Shown: one piece after another, positions 7,439 to 15,430 of the stretch
Numbering within the stretch: the first letter of the stretch is position 1
Layout: each line of letters starts with the position of its first letter
Assembly (NCBI GenBank): GCA_965229005.1
Contig: CBDDIP010000002.1
Coordinates: forward strand, 3,348,001-3,412,000
Length of the DNA stretch: 64,000 nucleotides
From: CBDDIP01 sp965229005
GTDB lineage: Bacteria; Actinomycetota; Acidimicrobiia; Acidimicrobiales; Ilumatobacteraceae
Direction of reading: 5' to 3'
Made by a program: the position numbers and the translations under genes
The notes under the pieces: generated by a model
Told to the model about the DNA's origin: nothing
What the model saw: only the letters and a program-made list of their open reading frames with translations
The model's database searches: none

Positions 7439-9174
7439 CCGGCGACCGCCCTGTGCGCATCGCCAACTGCTCGGGGTTCTTCGGTGATCGCCTGTCGGCG
7501 GCGCGAGAGATGATCGATCCGGCCGTGCTCGACGAGAGCCCGATCGACGTGCTCACCGGCGACTGGCTGGCCGAGCTGACGATGCTGATCCTGCACAAGC
7601 AGCGTGCCCGCAATGCCGCGTTGGGGTACGCGGGAACGTTCGTCACGCAGATGGAGCAGGTGCTCGCCACGTGCGTGGATCGGGGCATCAAGGTGGTCAC
7701 CAACGCCGGTGGCCTCAACCCCGCCGGCTGCGCCGACGCGGTGCGTCAGCTGGCCGACCGGTTGGGCATCACCGTGTCCGTCGCCCACGTGGAGGGCGAC
7801 GACCTGCTGCCACGAGTCGACGGACTACGACCGCAACTCGCCCACCTGGACACGGGTGCCTCGCTGACAGGTGAGCCGGTGTCGGCCAACGCCTACCTCG
7901 GCGGCTGGGGCATCACCACGGCGCTGCGCGAGGGCGCCGATGTCGTCATCTGCCCGAGAGTCACGGACGCCGCAGTCATCGTCGGCCCCGCCGCGTGGTG
8001 GTGGGACTGGGCCATCGACGACTGGGACGCGCTCGCCGGGGCAGTCGTCGCCGGTCACGTCATCGAGTGCGGCGCGCAGGTGACCGGCGGCAACTACGCG
8101 TGGTTCCAGCAGATCCCCGATCGCACGGTGCCACCCCCGTTCCCGATCGCCGAGGTGCGTGCCGACGGGTCGTCGGTGATCACCAAGCACCCGCGAACCG
8201 GCGGCCTCGTGTCGGTCGGCACGGTGACCGCGCAGCTGCTCTACGAGATCCAGTCCACGCAGTACCTGAACCCCGACGTGACCACCGACTTCACCTCGAT
8301 CCAGTTGCACGACGACGGGCCGGATCGAGTGCTGATCGATGGCGTCCGCGGCACGCCGGGGCCGCCGACCACCAAGGTGTGCATCAACCTCGACGGAGGC
8401 TTTCGCAACCGTGTCAGCTTCGTGCTCAGCGGCCTCGATCAACGCGCGAAGGGCGAGTGGGCTCGCGACGCGCTCTTCAGCCGTCTCGGTGGCACCGAGC
8501 GTTTCGACGAGGTCGACGTCCGACTCGTCGAGGCGTCGAGCGACGCGCCCGGGCAGGAGGCCTCATCCGGCCGGCTGCACGTCACGGTGAAGAGCGGCGA
8601 CGAACGGCTCGTCGGGCGCGCGTTCTCATCGGCGGCGGTCGAACTGGCCTTGTCCAACTACCCCGGCTTCTTCGTCTCCTCGCCGCCGGCCGAGGCGCAG
8701 CCGTTCGGCGTCTACTGGCCGGCGCTCGTCGACAACGACGAGGTGCAGCAGGCCGTCGTGTTGGCCGACGGACGACGCATCGCCGTGTCGCGCGGGGTGA
8801 CAGCGAGGCCCGGACTGCCGCCGCCGATCCCGCACGTCGATGTCCTGCCGGTCGGGCCGTCACCCGGTGAGCCACTTGGCGCGTACTTCGCCGCACGCTC
8901 CGGCGACAAAGGTGGCAACGCCAACGTCGGCATCTGGGCGCCGGACGACGCCGGGTACGCCTGGTTGCACGCCAACCTCGGCACCCAGACCCTGCAGGCG
9001 CTGTTGCCCGAGGCCGCCGGGCTTGAGGTGCGCCGCTTCGAGCTGCCGAACCTGCGCGCCCTCAACTTCATCCTCGTCGGCTACCTCGGCGAGGGCGTCG
9101 CGTCCAGCACCTCGTTCGACACGCAGGCCAAGGGGCTGGGCGAGTACCTGCGCAGCAGGATCTGGCGCGGGTAA
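7435..9174 (+). CDS. AtuA family protein (DUF1446) with fused AtuA C-terminal domain
   Basis: A 579-residue protein beginning IANCSGFFGDRLSAA, the DUF1446/AtuA signature, with further conserved stretches TNAGGLNPAG, GGWGITTALREGADVVI and ITGG-type glycine turns. The last hundred residues (AARSGDKGGNANVGIW, LRALNFIL) match the short AtuA-associated domain, often encoded separately, here fused. AtuA is needed for acyclic terpene use in pseudomonads but its reaction is not established. ATGA overlap with the carboxylase alpha gene ties it to that pathway. It is the last gene of the operon. Confidence 0.8.
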   Translation: MTGDRPVRIANCSGFFGDRLSAAREMIDPAVLDESPIDVLTGDWLAELTMLILHKQRARNAALGYAGTFVTQMEQVLATCVDRGIKVVTNAGGLNPAGCADAVRQLADRLGITVSVAHVEGDDLLPRVDGLRPQLAHLDTGASLTGEPVSANAYLGGWGITTALREGADVVICPRVTDAAVIVGPAAWWWDWAIDDWDALAGAVVAGHVIECGAQVTGGNYAWFQQIPDRTVPPPFPIAEVRADGSSVITKHPRTGGLVSVGTVTAQLLYEIQSTQYLNPDVTTDFTSIQLHDDGPDRVLIDGVRGTPGPPTTKVCINLDGGFRNRVSFVLSGLDQRAKGEWARDALFSRLGGTERFDEVDVRLVEASSDAPGQEASSGRLHVTVKSGDERLVGRAFSSAAVELALSNYPGFFVSSPPAEAQPFGVYWPALVDNDEVQQAVVLADGRRIAVSRGVTARPGLPPPIPHVDVLPVGPSPGEPLGAYFAARSGDKGGNANVGIWAPDDAGYAWLHANLGTQTLQALLPEAAGLEVRRFELPNLRALNFILVGYLGEGVASSTSFDTQAKGLGEYLRSRIWRG

Positions 9175-9205
9175 ACCGAACCGGGGCCGGGAACGTCTTG
9201 ATGAC

Positions 9206-9724
9206 GTGCTGGCACATGCGCCGAACCCGGGAGGGGTCACGAACGACTTCGACGACTTCTTCCGAGCCCATCACTCCCGACTGGTGGCCTGCGGGATCGC
9301 CCTGACCGGGCGAGAGGATCGCGCTCGCGATGCCGCCCAGGAGGCGATGACTCGAGCGTTCCGTCACTGGGACGAGGTTCGCTCGATGAGCCAACCCGGC
9401 GCGTGGGTGCGGCGAGTGGCCGTGAACGTCCTGATCGACGAGGGTCGGCGGACCACCCGCGAACGGTCGGCGGTGCAGCGGCTGGGCGCGGCGCCGGCGC
9501 CGGTCGGTTCCGCGCTCTCGGCGCCCGATCCGGTGCTCGACGCCGTCCGCGCCTTGCCCGAGCGTCAGCGCGTCGCCGTCGTGCTGCACCACCTCGACGA
9601 CCTCTCGATCAGTGAGGTCGCCGCGGTCATGAACATCGCCGAGGGCACCGTCAAGGCAACCCTCTTCAAGGCACGCGCCGCACTGGCGAACGCTGTGCGG
9701 AGCTCAGGAACGGAGCAACCATGA
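9206..9724 (+). CDS. ECF (SigE-family) RNA polymerase sigma factor
   Basis: The protein has about 172 residues. Region 2 is FDDFFRAHHSRLVACGIALTG...AQEAMTRAFRHWDEV, and region 4 is ALPERQRVAVVLHHLDDLSISEVAAVMNIAEGTVKATLFKARAAL with a helix-turn-helix. It would direct RNA polymerase to a small regulon in response to a signal at the membrane. The following gene starts inside its stop (ATGA at 9721) and encodes a membrane-anchored protein that is the obvious candidate regulator. GTG 9206 is the only start codon close to the conserved N-terminus in this frame; no clear ribosome-binding site or TAnnnT box was seen, so the start is uncertain. Confidence 0.85.
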   Translation: MLAHAPNPGGVTNDFDDFFRAHHSRLVACGIALTGREDRARDAAQEAMTRAFRHWDEVRSMSQPGAWVRRVAVNVLIDEGRRTTRERSAVQRLGAAPAPVGSALSAPDPVLDAVRALPERQRVAVVLHHLDDLSISEVAAVMNIAEGTVKATLFKARAALANAVRSSGTEQP

Positions 9725-11106
9725 GCGACGATCTCGACCGCCAGCTGGCCGAGGCCAAGGCCCGGTTGCAGCAACGAGCCACGGCGGTGTCCAACACCGA
9801 ACGCGAGCTCGCCGCGCTGCACTCGACGGCGCCGCTGACGGTGCTCGCCGGCCGCCCGGTGTCGCGCCGTCGCCTCCTCGCCGGTGCGGCCGCGGCCATC
9901 GCCGTCGGCGCCGGTGGCGCACTGCTGCTCAGGCGTCGCGATGGCGGCTCCGAAGCCCCTGCGACCTCCCCAACGTCGCCCTCCACCACGCCGACCGTCA
10001 ACGGGAGCACCACGGTGCCAACCGCGACGATCCCGTCGACCACACCCGAAACGACGCCCTCGACGACCACCACGCCGACGACATCGCCGCTGGAGATGGT
10101 GCCGCTCACCCGCGAGGTCGGATCGATCTCCGGGATGTGGTTCGTCGACGAGCAGACGGTCTGGGTGGCAGTCGCCGACCCGAACGGCGCGGAGTCCTTC
10201 CTGATTCGATCCGTCGACGGTGGCGCGACCTGGGCCGACCCGGGCATCGGCGTACCGAACGGGTCGCGACCGGTCTTCCACGACGCGACGAACGGATGGA
10301 TCGAGCCCGTCGAGGGCGGTCTCCTCTCCACCACGCACGAAGGCGGCCTCGACTCGTTCAACACCCCGAACCTGCCGGCGGGGTTCGACCCCGAGATCCT
10401 CGGGTTCTGCCTCGGCATGCAGCACGTGATCGTCGTCGGCAGCGTCGCCAAGCCCGACGGGAGCATCGTGTTCCAGCCGCTCTCGTTGCCGTTGACGTCC
10501 GACGAGTTCGTCGCCCTGGACCACGAGTTCTCCCCCGGCGCCGGACCGGTTGCCGACTTCTCGATCGCGTCGCAGGCCGACGTGATCTGGATCACCTACA
10601 ACGACCGGGTCCTCGTCGGCGCCGCACGTTTCATGAACGGCGGCTGGTCCGAATGGACACCTCCGGGGAGCGACCTCGGCGGCGATGTGACCCTGCTGCA
10701 CACCGGCGACTCGCCGCTGTGGGCGCTCGTCACCACCGGCGTGTGGGCCGGCGACCTGGACCACCCGTCGCGGCAGCTGCACTGGTCGCTCGACGGCGGT
10801 GACACGTTCACGCAGCAGACCCTCCCCGCCGGGCTGGCCGACCTGCGCATCGGCGGCGCGATCATCGCCTTCGGCGAGAGCCAGCTGCTCGGCTGGTCGC
10901 AGGTCGACGGCGGCACCGACGTGCTGCGCTCGGACGACTCCGGCGACTCGTGGTCGGTCGTCGGCAACCTGCCCGGCGTCGCCGTCAACCGCATCGACGC
11001 GGTCGGTTCGGGTCGACTGGCCGCGTTCTGGTCGACCGACGCCGGTGCCGGCGAGGCCGCGATCAGCACCGACCAGGGCGCCACCTGGTCTCCCCTCACC
11101 GTTTGA
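9721..11106 (+). CDS. Membrane-anchored BNR/sialidase-like propeller protein, putative anti-sigma/sensor
   Basis: The 461-residue protein reads, in order: a charged cytoplasmic segment of about 48 residues with coiled-coil character; SRRRLL and a single hydrophobic helix (about 51-70); a Ser/Thr/Pro-rich linker (about 76-125); then a domain with repeated S-x-D-x-G-x-x-W boxes (SVDGGATW, SLDGGDTF, SDDSGDSW, STDQGATW), the Asp-box signature of BNR propellers. Twin-arginine export with cleavage is possible, but the N-terminal tail looks long. The start overlaps the ECF sigma stop, the usual position for an anti-sigma factor. No zinc-binding HxxxCxxC anti-sigma motif is visible, so sigma binding by the N-terminal tail is inference. 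Confidence 0.6.
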   Translation: MSDDLDRQLAEAKARLQQRATAVSNTERELAALHSTAPLTVLAGRPVSRRRLLAGAAAAIAVGAGGALLLRRRDGGSEAPATSPTSPSTTPTVNGSTTVPTATIPSTTPETTPSTTTTPTTSPLEMVPLTREVGSISGMWFVDEQTVWVAVADPNGAESFLIRSVDGGATWADPGIGVPNGSRPVFHDATNGWIEPVEGGLLSTTHEGGLDSFNTPNLPAGFDPEILGFCLGMQHVIVVGSVAKPDGSIVFQPLSLPLTSDEFVALDHEFSPGAGPVADFSIASQADVIWITYNDRVLVGAARFMNGGWSEWTPPGSDLGGDVTLLHTGDSPLWALVTTGVWAGDLDHPSRQLHWSLDGGDTFTQQTLPAGLADLRIGGAIIAFGESQLLGWSQVDGGTDVLRSDDSGDSWSVVGNLPGVAVNRIDAVGSGRLAAFWSTDAGAGEAAISTDQGATWSPLTV

Positions 11107-11143
11107 TCGCTGTGCCACCGTGGCGGTGGATCAGCGACCAAAC
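11101..11143. terminator. Convergent stem-loop between the propeller gene and the response regulator
   Basis: Outer arms 11101-11112 and 11132-11143 (12 bp, one mismatch) enclose an inner 6-bp stem 11115-11120/11124-11129 with a 3-base loop. It overlaps the propeller gene's stop and ends 14 bases before the response regulator's stop, so it can serve both strands. Confidence 0.65.
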
Positions 11144-11157
11144 GCCGCGGACGCGGG

Positions 11158-11844
11158 TCAGGTGATGAGGCGGTAGCCGATGCCTCTCGCGGTGACGATC
11201 AGCTTGGGGTCGTCGGGCTGGTCCTCGACCTTGACGCGCAGCCGGCGAACGTGGGCGTCGACCAGGCGCGAGTCGCCGAGGTACTCGTAGCCCCACACCC
11301 GCTCGAGCAGCTGGTCGCGCGACAGCACGGCGTTGGCGTGGTCGGCGAACTCGCACAGCAGCCGGAACTCGGTCTTCGTCAGCGGCAGCTCGATGCCGGC
11401 CTTGAGCACGATGCCTTGCTCGCGACGCAGCTCGATGTCGCCGAACCTGCTCGGCGGACCGGCAAGGGCGGGCGTGTCGTGCAGGTGCACCCGGCGCAGC
11501 GCGGCACGGATGCGCGCCGCCAGCTCCTTGGGCACGACCGGTTTGGTGACGTAGTCGTCGGCGCCGGCCTCGAGCCCGGCGACGAGGTCGTGCGTGTCGG
11601 TCTGGGCGGTGACGATGATGATCGGCACGATGCTCGTCGCGCGCAGGTTGCGGCAGACCTCGAACCCGCTCATGTCCGGCAGCCGAAGGTCGAGCAGGAC
11701 GAGGTCGGGCTCGTGCTCGGCGAAGGCGACGAGACCCTCCTTGCCGTCGGCGGCCTCGCGAACCTCGTACCCCTCGTCCTCCAGCGCCATGCTCAGCGCC
11801 ATGCGGATGGCGTCGTCGTCCTCGATGAACAGCAGTGAGTGCAC
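11158..11844 (-). CDS. OmpR/PhoB-family response regulator (MtrA-like)
   Basis: This 228-residue protein has a receiver domain (acidic pocket IEDDD at 8-11, phospho-acceptor Asp 52 in LLDLRLPD, Lys 101 in TKP) and a C-terminal winged helix (LLTKTEFRLLCEFA-type segment, VDAHVRRLRVKVE, ARGIGYRL). It should bind direct-repeat DNA when phosphorylated. A histidine kinase and GerMN lipoprotein on the opposite strand 0.6 kb away look like the MtrA-MtrB-LpqB set of actinobacteria, though the regulator is transcribed divergently and a STAS gene intervenes. Start GTG 11844. Confidence 0.88.
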   Translation of the reverse strand: MHSLLFIEDDDAIRMALSMALEDEGYEVREAADGKEGLVAFAEHEPDLVLLDLRLPDMSGFEVCRNLRATSIVPIIIVTAQTDTHDLVAGLEAGADDYVTKPVVPKELAARIRAALRRVHLHDTPALAGPPSRFGDIELRREQGIVLKAGIELPLTKTEFRLLCEFADHANAVLSRDQLLERVWGYEYLGDSRLVDAHVRRLRVKVEDQPDDPKLIVTARGIGYRLIT

Positions 11845-12052
11845 AGGGTGGCCGATCTGTTACAGAAATCGCACACGCCGAGCGTGGCTTCGTCACAAAC
11901 GACGGTCACGATACAGATGTTCACGCTGCCCCGGTGAGGTACCTTCCTCCCCCTGGTGCCTCACCGGCAGCGAGAACCTTCCGGGCCAATCGCCCCCCAC
12001 CGGCAAAGCCGAAGCGTCTCGCCGCTTCCCACCACCGTCAGAGGAGGCTTCC

Positions 12053-12406
12053 ATGTTGGCACCCACGCTCACCACCCACACCGATGCAGAAGCCGAGGTG
12101 GTGACGGTCACCGTCGCCGGTCCGCTGGCGACCGCCGAACACGCTGCGGCCCTCGAGGCGGCCTGCGCGCTGGCGCCCGCCCGGTACGGCCTGGTGGTCA
12201 ACGTCTCGGCGATCACCGTGATCACCAACACCGGTGTCGAAGCGCTGCGTGCCATCGCTTCGTACGGAAACGCCCGGGGCCAACGTGTCGCATTCGTGTG
12301 CACTGAGCTCATGCTTCGCAGCGAGCTCGTGCTCGCCGATCTCGACACGTTGGCGCCGGTCGTCCATGCCATCGAGCAGGCCTCCCACCTGCTGAGCGCC
12401 GCCTGA
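12053..12406 (+). CDS. STAS-domain protein (anti-anti-sigma-factor-like)
   Basis: A 117-residue single STAS domain. Beta strands (VVTVTVAGPLATAEH, GLVVNVSAITVIT) precede the loop ITNTGVEAL, where RsbV/SpoIIAA proteins have the phosphorylatable DSSG; here Thr 58 or Thr 60 would be the acceptor. GAGGAGG lies 8-9 bases upstream of ATG 12053, so this gene has a conventional leader. It sits between a response regulator and its likely histidine kinase, so it may link partner switching with that two-component system, but no partner kinase is adjacent. Confidence 0.75.
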   Translation: MLAPTLTTHTDAEAEVVTVTVAGPLATAEHAAALEAACALAPARYGLVVNVSAITVITNTGVEALRAIASYGNARGQRVAFVCTELMLRSELVLADLDTLAPVVHAIEQASHLLSAA

Positions 12407-12450
12407 GCACCGCGCCGACGCGATCACTCCTCATCGGCCACACTGTGGCC

Positions 12451-13836
12451 GTGAACGAGCGCAGCACCTCCAAGCGATCGCTGCGCCTCCGCTCGCGCGT
12501 CACGCTGCTGTTCAGCGTCACCGCGCTCGTGGCCAGTCTCGGGCTGGCGCTCTCGACGTTCATCGTCGCTCGATCGAGCCTGCTCGACCAGCGGACCGAG
12601 GTCACCAAGCGCCAAGCGTTCCAGAACGCGCAAAGCGTCAAGGACCGCCTCCTCACCGACGGCGCGGCCACCATCGGCAGCTTCATGCTCAACGAGCTGC
12701 GCCCGGAGAGCGGCGGCATCGCCGTGCTGCTGCTGCCGAACAGCGCGTCCTACTCGTCGCTCGTCGGCTTCCCGGTCACCTCGCTGCCCGACGACCTGCG
12801 CGGCCTGCTGCGCACCGGCGAGAGCGGGCTGCAGCGCTTCTCGCTCAACGGCGATCCGTACCTCGCCGTCGGCGTCTACATCGAGGCCGTGAAGGCGCAG
12901 TACATCGAGGCCTTCCCACTGCGTGAGACGGATCGGTCGTTGCGCACGATCGCCACCGTGCTCGGCATCGGCAGCGCGGTGATCACCCTGCTCGCCGCCG
13001 GGCTCGGGTGGTGGACCAGTCGACGGCTGCTCCGACCGCTCACTCGCGTGGCGATGGCCGCCGGGGAGATCGCCGGCGGTGGCCTCGACGCCCGCATGGC
13101 GCCGGAGACCGACCCCGACCTCGACCGCCTGGCCCGATCGTTCAACGAGATGGCCGACGCCGTCCAGGCCCGCATCGAACGCGAGGTTCGCTTCGCCAGC
13201 GACGTCTCCCACGAGCTGCGCTCCCCCATCACCGCCCTCAGCGCCGCGGTCGAGGTGCTCGACGCGCGCCGCAACGACCTGCCGGATCGCAGCCGCCAAG
13301 CGCTCGACCTCGTCGTCAGCCAGGTGCGCCGCTTCGACCAGATGGTGCTCGACCTGCTGGAGCTGTCGCGCATCGACGCCGGGTCGACCGAACTGCACCG
13401 CGAAGACGTGGACCTGGAGGAGCTGATCCCGCGCATCGCCCACCGCTACGGCTTCGGCGACGTGCCGTTCACGGTCAGCCGCAAGCTGCCCAACGTGGTG
13501 CGCATCGACAAGCTGCGGTTCGAACGGGTGCTCGCCAACCTGTTGGAGAACGCCCGCGAGCACGCCGGCGGTCCGGTGTTGGTCACCGCCGATCCCACCG
13601 GCCGACGGGGCCTGCTGCTGACCGTCGAGGACGCCGGGCCCGGGGTGGCCCGCAGCGAACGGGTGCGCATCTTCGAGCGCTTCGCCCGCGGCAGCGCAGC
13701 GCGTCATCGCGTCGGTACCGGACTCGGCCTGGCACTGGTGTCCGAGCACGCCCACGCTCACGGTGGCGAGGCATGGGTGGACGATCGTCCTGGCGGCGGC
13801 GCCCGCTTCAGGGTCAGCTTCGCGGACGTGTCCTGA
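12451..13836 (+). CDS. Sensor histidine kinase (MtrB-like)
   Basis: The protein has about 461 residues. A first transmembrane helix (about 17-38), an extracellular loop of about 110 residues, a second helix (about 155-180), HAMP, and the H-box ASDVSHELRSPITAL (His about 254) are followed by a HATPase with N-box LANLLENAREHA, DAGPGV and GTGLGLALV. It should phosphorylate the response regulator at 11158-11844. Its stop overlaps the start of a GerMN lipoprotein gene, the same order as mtrB-lpqB. GTG 12451 is preferred (CACACT ends 6 bases before it); GTG 12445 is possible. Confidence 0.87.
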   Translation: MNERSTSKRSLRLRSRVTLLFSVTALVASLGLALSTFIVARSSLLDQRTEVTKRQAFQNAQSVKDRLLTDGAATIGSFMLNELRPESGGIAVLLLPNSASYSSLVGFPVTSLPDDLRGLLRTGESGLQRFSLNGDPYLAVGVYIEAVKAQYIEAFPLRETDRSLRTIATVLGIGSAVITLLAAGLGWWTSRRLLRPLTRVAMAAGEIAGGGLDARMAPETDPDLDRLARSFNEMADAVQARIEREVRFASDVSHELRSPITALSAAVEVLDARRNDLPDRSRQALDLVVSQVRRFDQMVLDLLELSRIDAGSTELHREDVDLEELIPRIAHRYGFGDVPFTVSRKLPNVVRIDKLRFERVLANLLENAREHAGGPVLVTADPTGRRGLLLTVEDAGPGVARSERVRIFERFARGSAARHRVGTGLGLALVSEHAHAHGGEAWVDDRPGGGARFRVSFADVS

Positions 13837-14552
13837 TGAAGCGCTTGATCGCACTCACCGTCCTGTCGGCGCTGACGCTCGTCGCCTGTGGCGTGGCAAC
13901 CGACGGTGGCGCGCAGCGCATCGACCCGCAACAGCTGGGCGGGCTCGGCGACACGTTGCCGGCACCGTCGACCAGCACCACCTCACCGGTCACGACGCTG
14001 CCGCTCGTGCCGACGACCACCGACGCGACGCCCACGACGATCGTGCAGACCGAGCTGGTCGACCTCTACTTCATCAGCGGCCGGAAGATCTTCCCGGTGC
14101 GCGCCGTGCTGCCCGCCGATGCCGACATGCAGATCGTCATGGCGATCCTGCAGGCCGGCCCTGGACCGGACTCGCCGGGACTGCGCAGCGCGATCCCGAC
14201 GGAGGATGCGCTGACCCCCGTGATCACCACCGACGGCAGTGGTGTGGCGACCGTCAACGTGCCCACCGACTTCTTCAGCAGCATCCAGCCGGCCACCGAT
14301 CAGGGCCTGGCCATCGCCCAGATCGTCCTCACCGTGCTCTTCCGTCGCGGCCTCGCGGTCGGGCAGGTGAAGTTCGTCCAGGACGGCGTCGACATCTCGG
14401 TGCCGAAGGCGGACGGCGAGCCCACGCAGCCAGGCGAACCGGTCACGTTCAAGGACTACGCCGCCCTGCTGTCGAGCTCCACCACACCGCCGACGGGCAC
14501 GAGCACCACGACGACAACGGTCGTCGCTCCGCCCGGCACCGCAGCCCCCTGA
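13836..14552 (+). CDS. GerMN-domain lipoprotein (LpqB-like, short)
   Basis: This 238-residue protein has a lipoprotein signal peptide ending in LVACG (lipidated Cys about 19), a Thr/Pro-rich linker (about 45-75), and a GerMN-like domain (VDLYFISGRKIFPVRAVL ... DFFSSI ... LFRRGLAVGQVKF), then a Thr-rich tail. LpqB, the MtrB-associated lipoprotein, also has a GerMN domain but is longer and carries a propeller that is absent here. The start overlaps the kinase stop by one base, so the two are coupled. It probably modulates the sensor at the outer face of the membrane. Confidence 0.78.
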   Translation: MKRLIALTVLSALTLVACGVATDGGAQRIDPQQLGGLGDTLPAPSTSTTSPVTTLPLVPTTTDATPTTIVQTELVDLYFISGRKIFPVRAVLPADADMQIVMAILQAGPGPDSPGLRSAIPTEDALTPVITTDGSGVATVNVPTDFFSSIQPATDQGLAIAQIVLTVLFRRGLAVGQVKFVQDGVDISVPKADGEPTQPGEPVTFKDYAALLSSSTTPPTGTSTTTTTVVAPPGTAAP

Positions 14553-14575
14553 GCTGCCCTGCCTGGAGCGCCCGG

Positions 14576-14581
14576 TAGCGT
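14576..14581 (+). promoter_or_regulatory. Leaderless-type -10 hexamer of era
   Basis: TAGCGT, 9 bases, then ATG at 14591. Confidence 0.5.
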
Positions 14582-14590
14582 GGCCGCCTC

Positions 14591-15430
14591 ATGCGCAGCG
14601 GCTTCATCACTCTCGTCGGACGTCCCAACGTCGGCAAGTCGACGTTGGTCAACGCCATGTGCGGGCAGAAGGTGTCGATCGTCAGCGACAAGCCGCAGAC
14701 CACGCGCACACGCGTGCGTGGGGTGCTCAGCCGGCCCGATGCGCAGCTCGTCTTCGTCGACACGCCCGGGCTTCACAAGCCCGTCACCGCGCTCGGCGAG
14801 CGGGTCAACGCCACCGCACTCGACAGCGTGCACGACGTCGACGTGGTGTGCCTCGTGCTCGATGCGACGATGCCGTTCGGGTCGGGCGACAAGTGGGTGG
14901 CCGATCACCTGCACCTGCCCGATGCGATCGTGCTGCTGAACAAGATCGACGCGGTCAACCGCAAGAAGGTCATCGGGCAGCTCGGCGCCGCCGGCATGCT
15001 CGAGGCGGCGGCCTACTTCCCGGTGTCGGCGAAGACCGGCGAGGGCATCCAGGAGCTCGTCGACCACCTCGACTCGCTGATGCCCGAAGGCCCGCTGTTC
15101 TTCCCGGACGACACGGTGCGCGACATGCCCGACGAGGAGTGGATCGCCGAGCTGGTGCGCGAGCAGCTGCTGGCGGTCACCCACGACGAGCTGCCGTACA
15201 GCATCGCCACGCGGGTCACCGAGTGGGAGTGGCCGCGGATCCGCTGCGAGATCATCGTCGAGCGCGACAGCCAGAAGGGCATGGTCATCGGCAAGAAGGG
15301 CGCCGTCCTCAAAGAGGTCGGCATCCGCGTGCGCGAGCAGCTGCCCGAGGGCGTGTTCATCGAACTGTTCGTCAAGGTCGACAAGGACTGGCAGCGCAAG
15401 CCCGATCGAGTGGAACGTCTGGGCTACTGA
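14591..15430 (+). CDS. era: Era GTPase, 16S rRNA maturation/30S assembly
   Basis: The 279-residue protein has the full domain set. G1 GRPNVGKS (10-17), G2 TTRTRV, G3 DTPG, and G4 NKID lead to a C-terminal KH domain (GMVIGKKGAVLKEVG, about 236-250) that binds the 3' end of 16S rRNA. Length is slightly under the usual 300. In many actinobacteria era follows phoH-ybeY-corC; here those genes lie 27 kb away on the opposite strand. Its TGA overlaps the next ATG. Confidence 0.95.
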   Translation: MRSGFITLVGRPNVGKSTLVNAMCGQKVSIVSDKPQTTRTRVRGVLSRPDAQLVFVDTPGLHKPVTALGERVNATALDSVHDVDVVCLVLDATMPFGSGDKWVADHLHLPDAIVLLNKIDAVNRKKVIGQLGAAGMLEAAAYFPVSAKTGEGIQELVDHLDSLMPEGPLFFPDDTVRDMPDEEWIAELVREQLLAVTHDELPYSIATRVTEWEWPRIRCEIIVERDSQKGMVIGKKGAVLKEVGIRVREQLPEGVFIELFVKVDKDWQRKPDRVERLGY

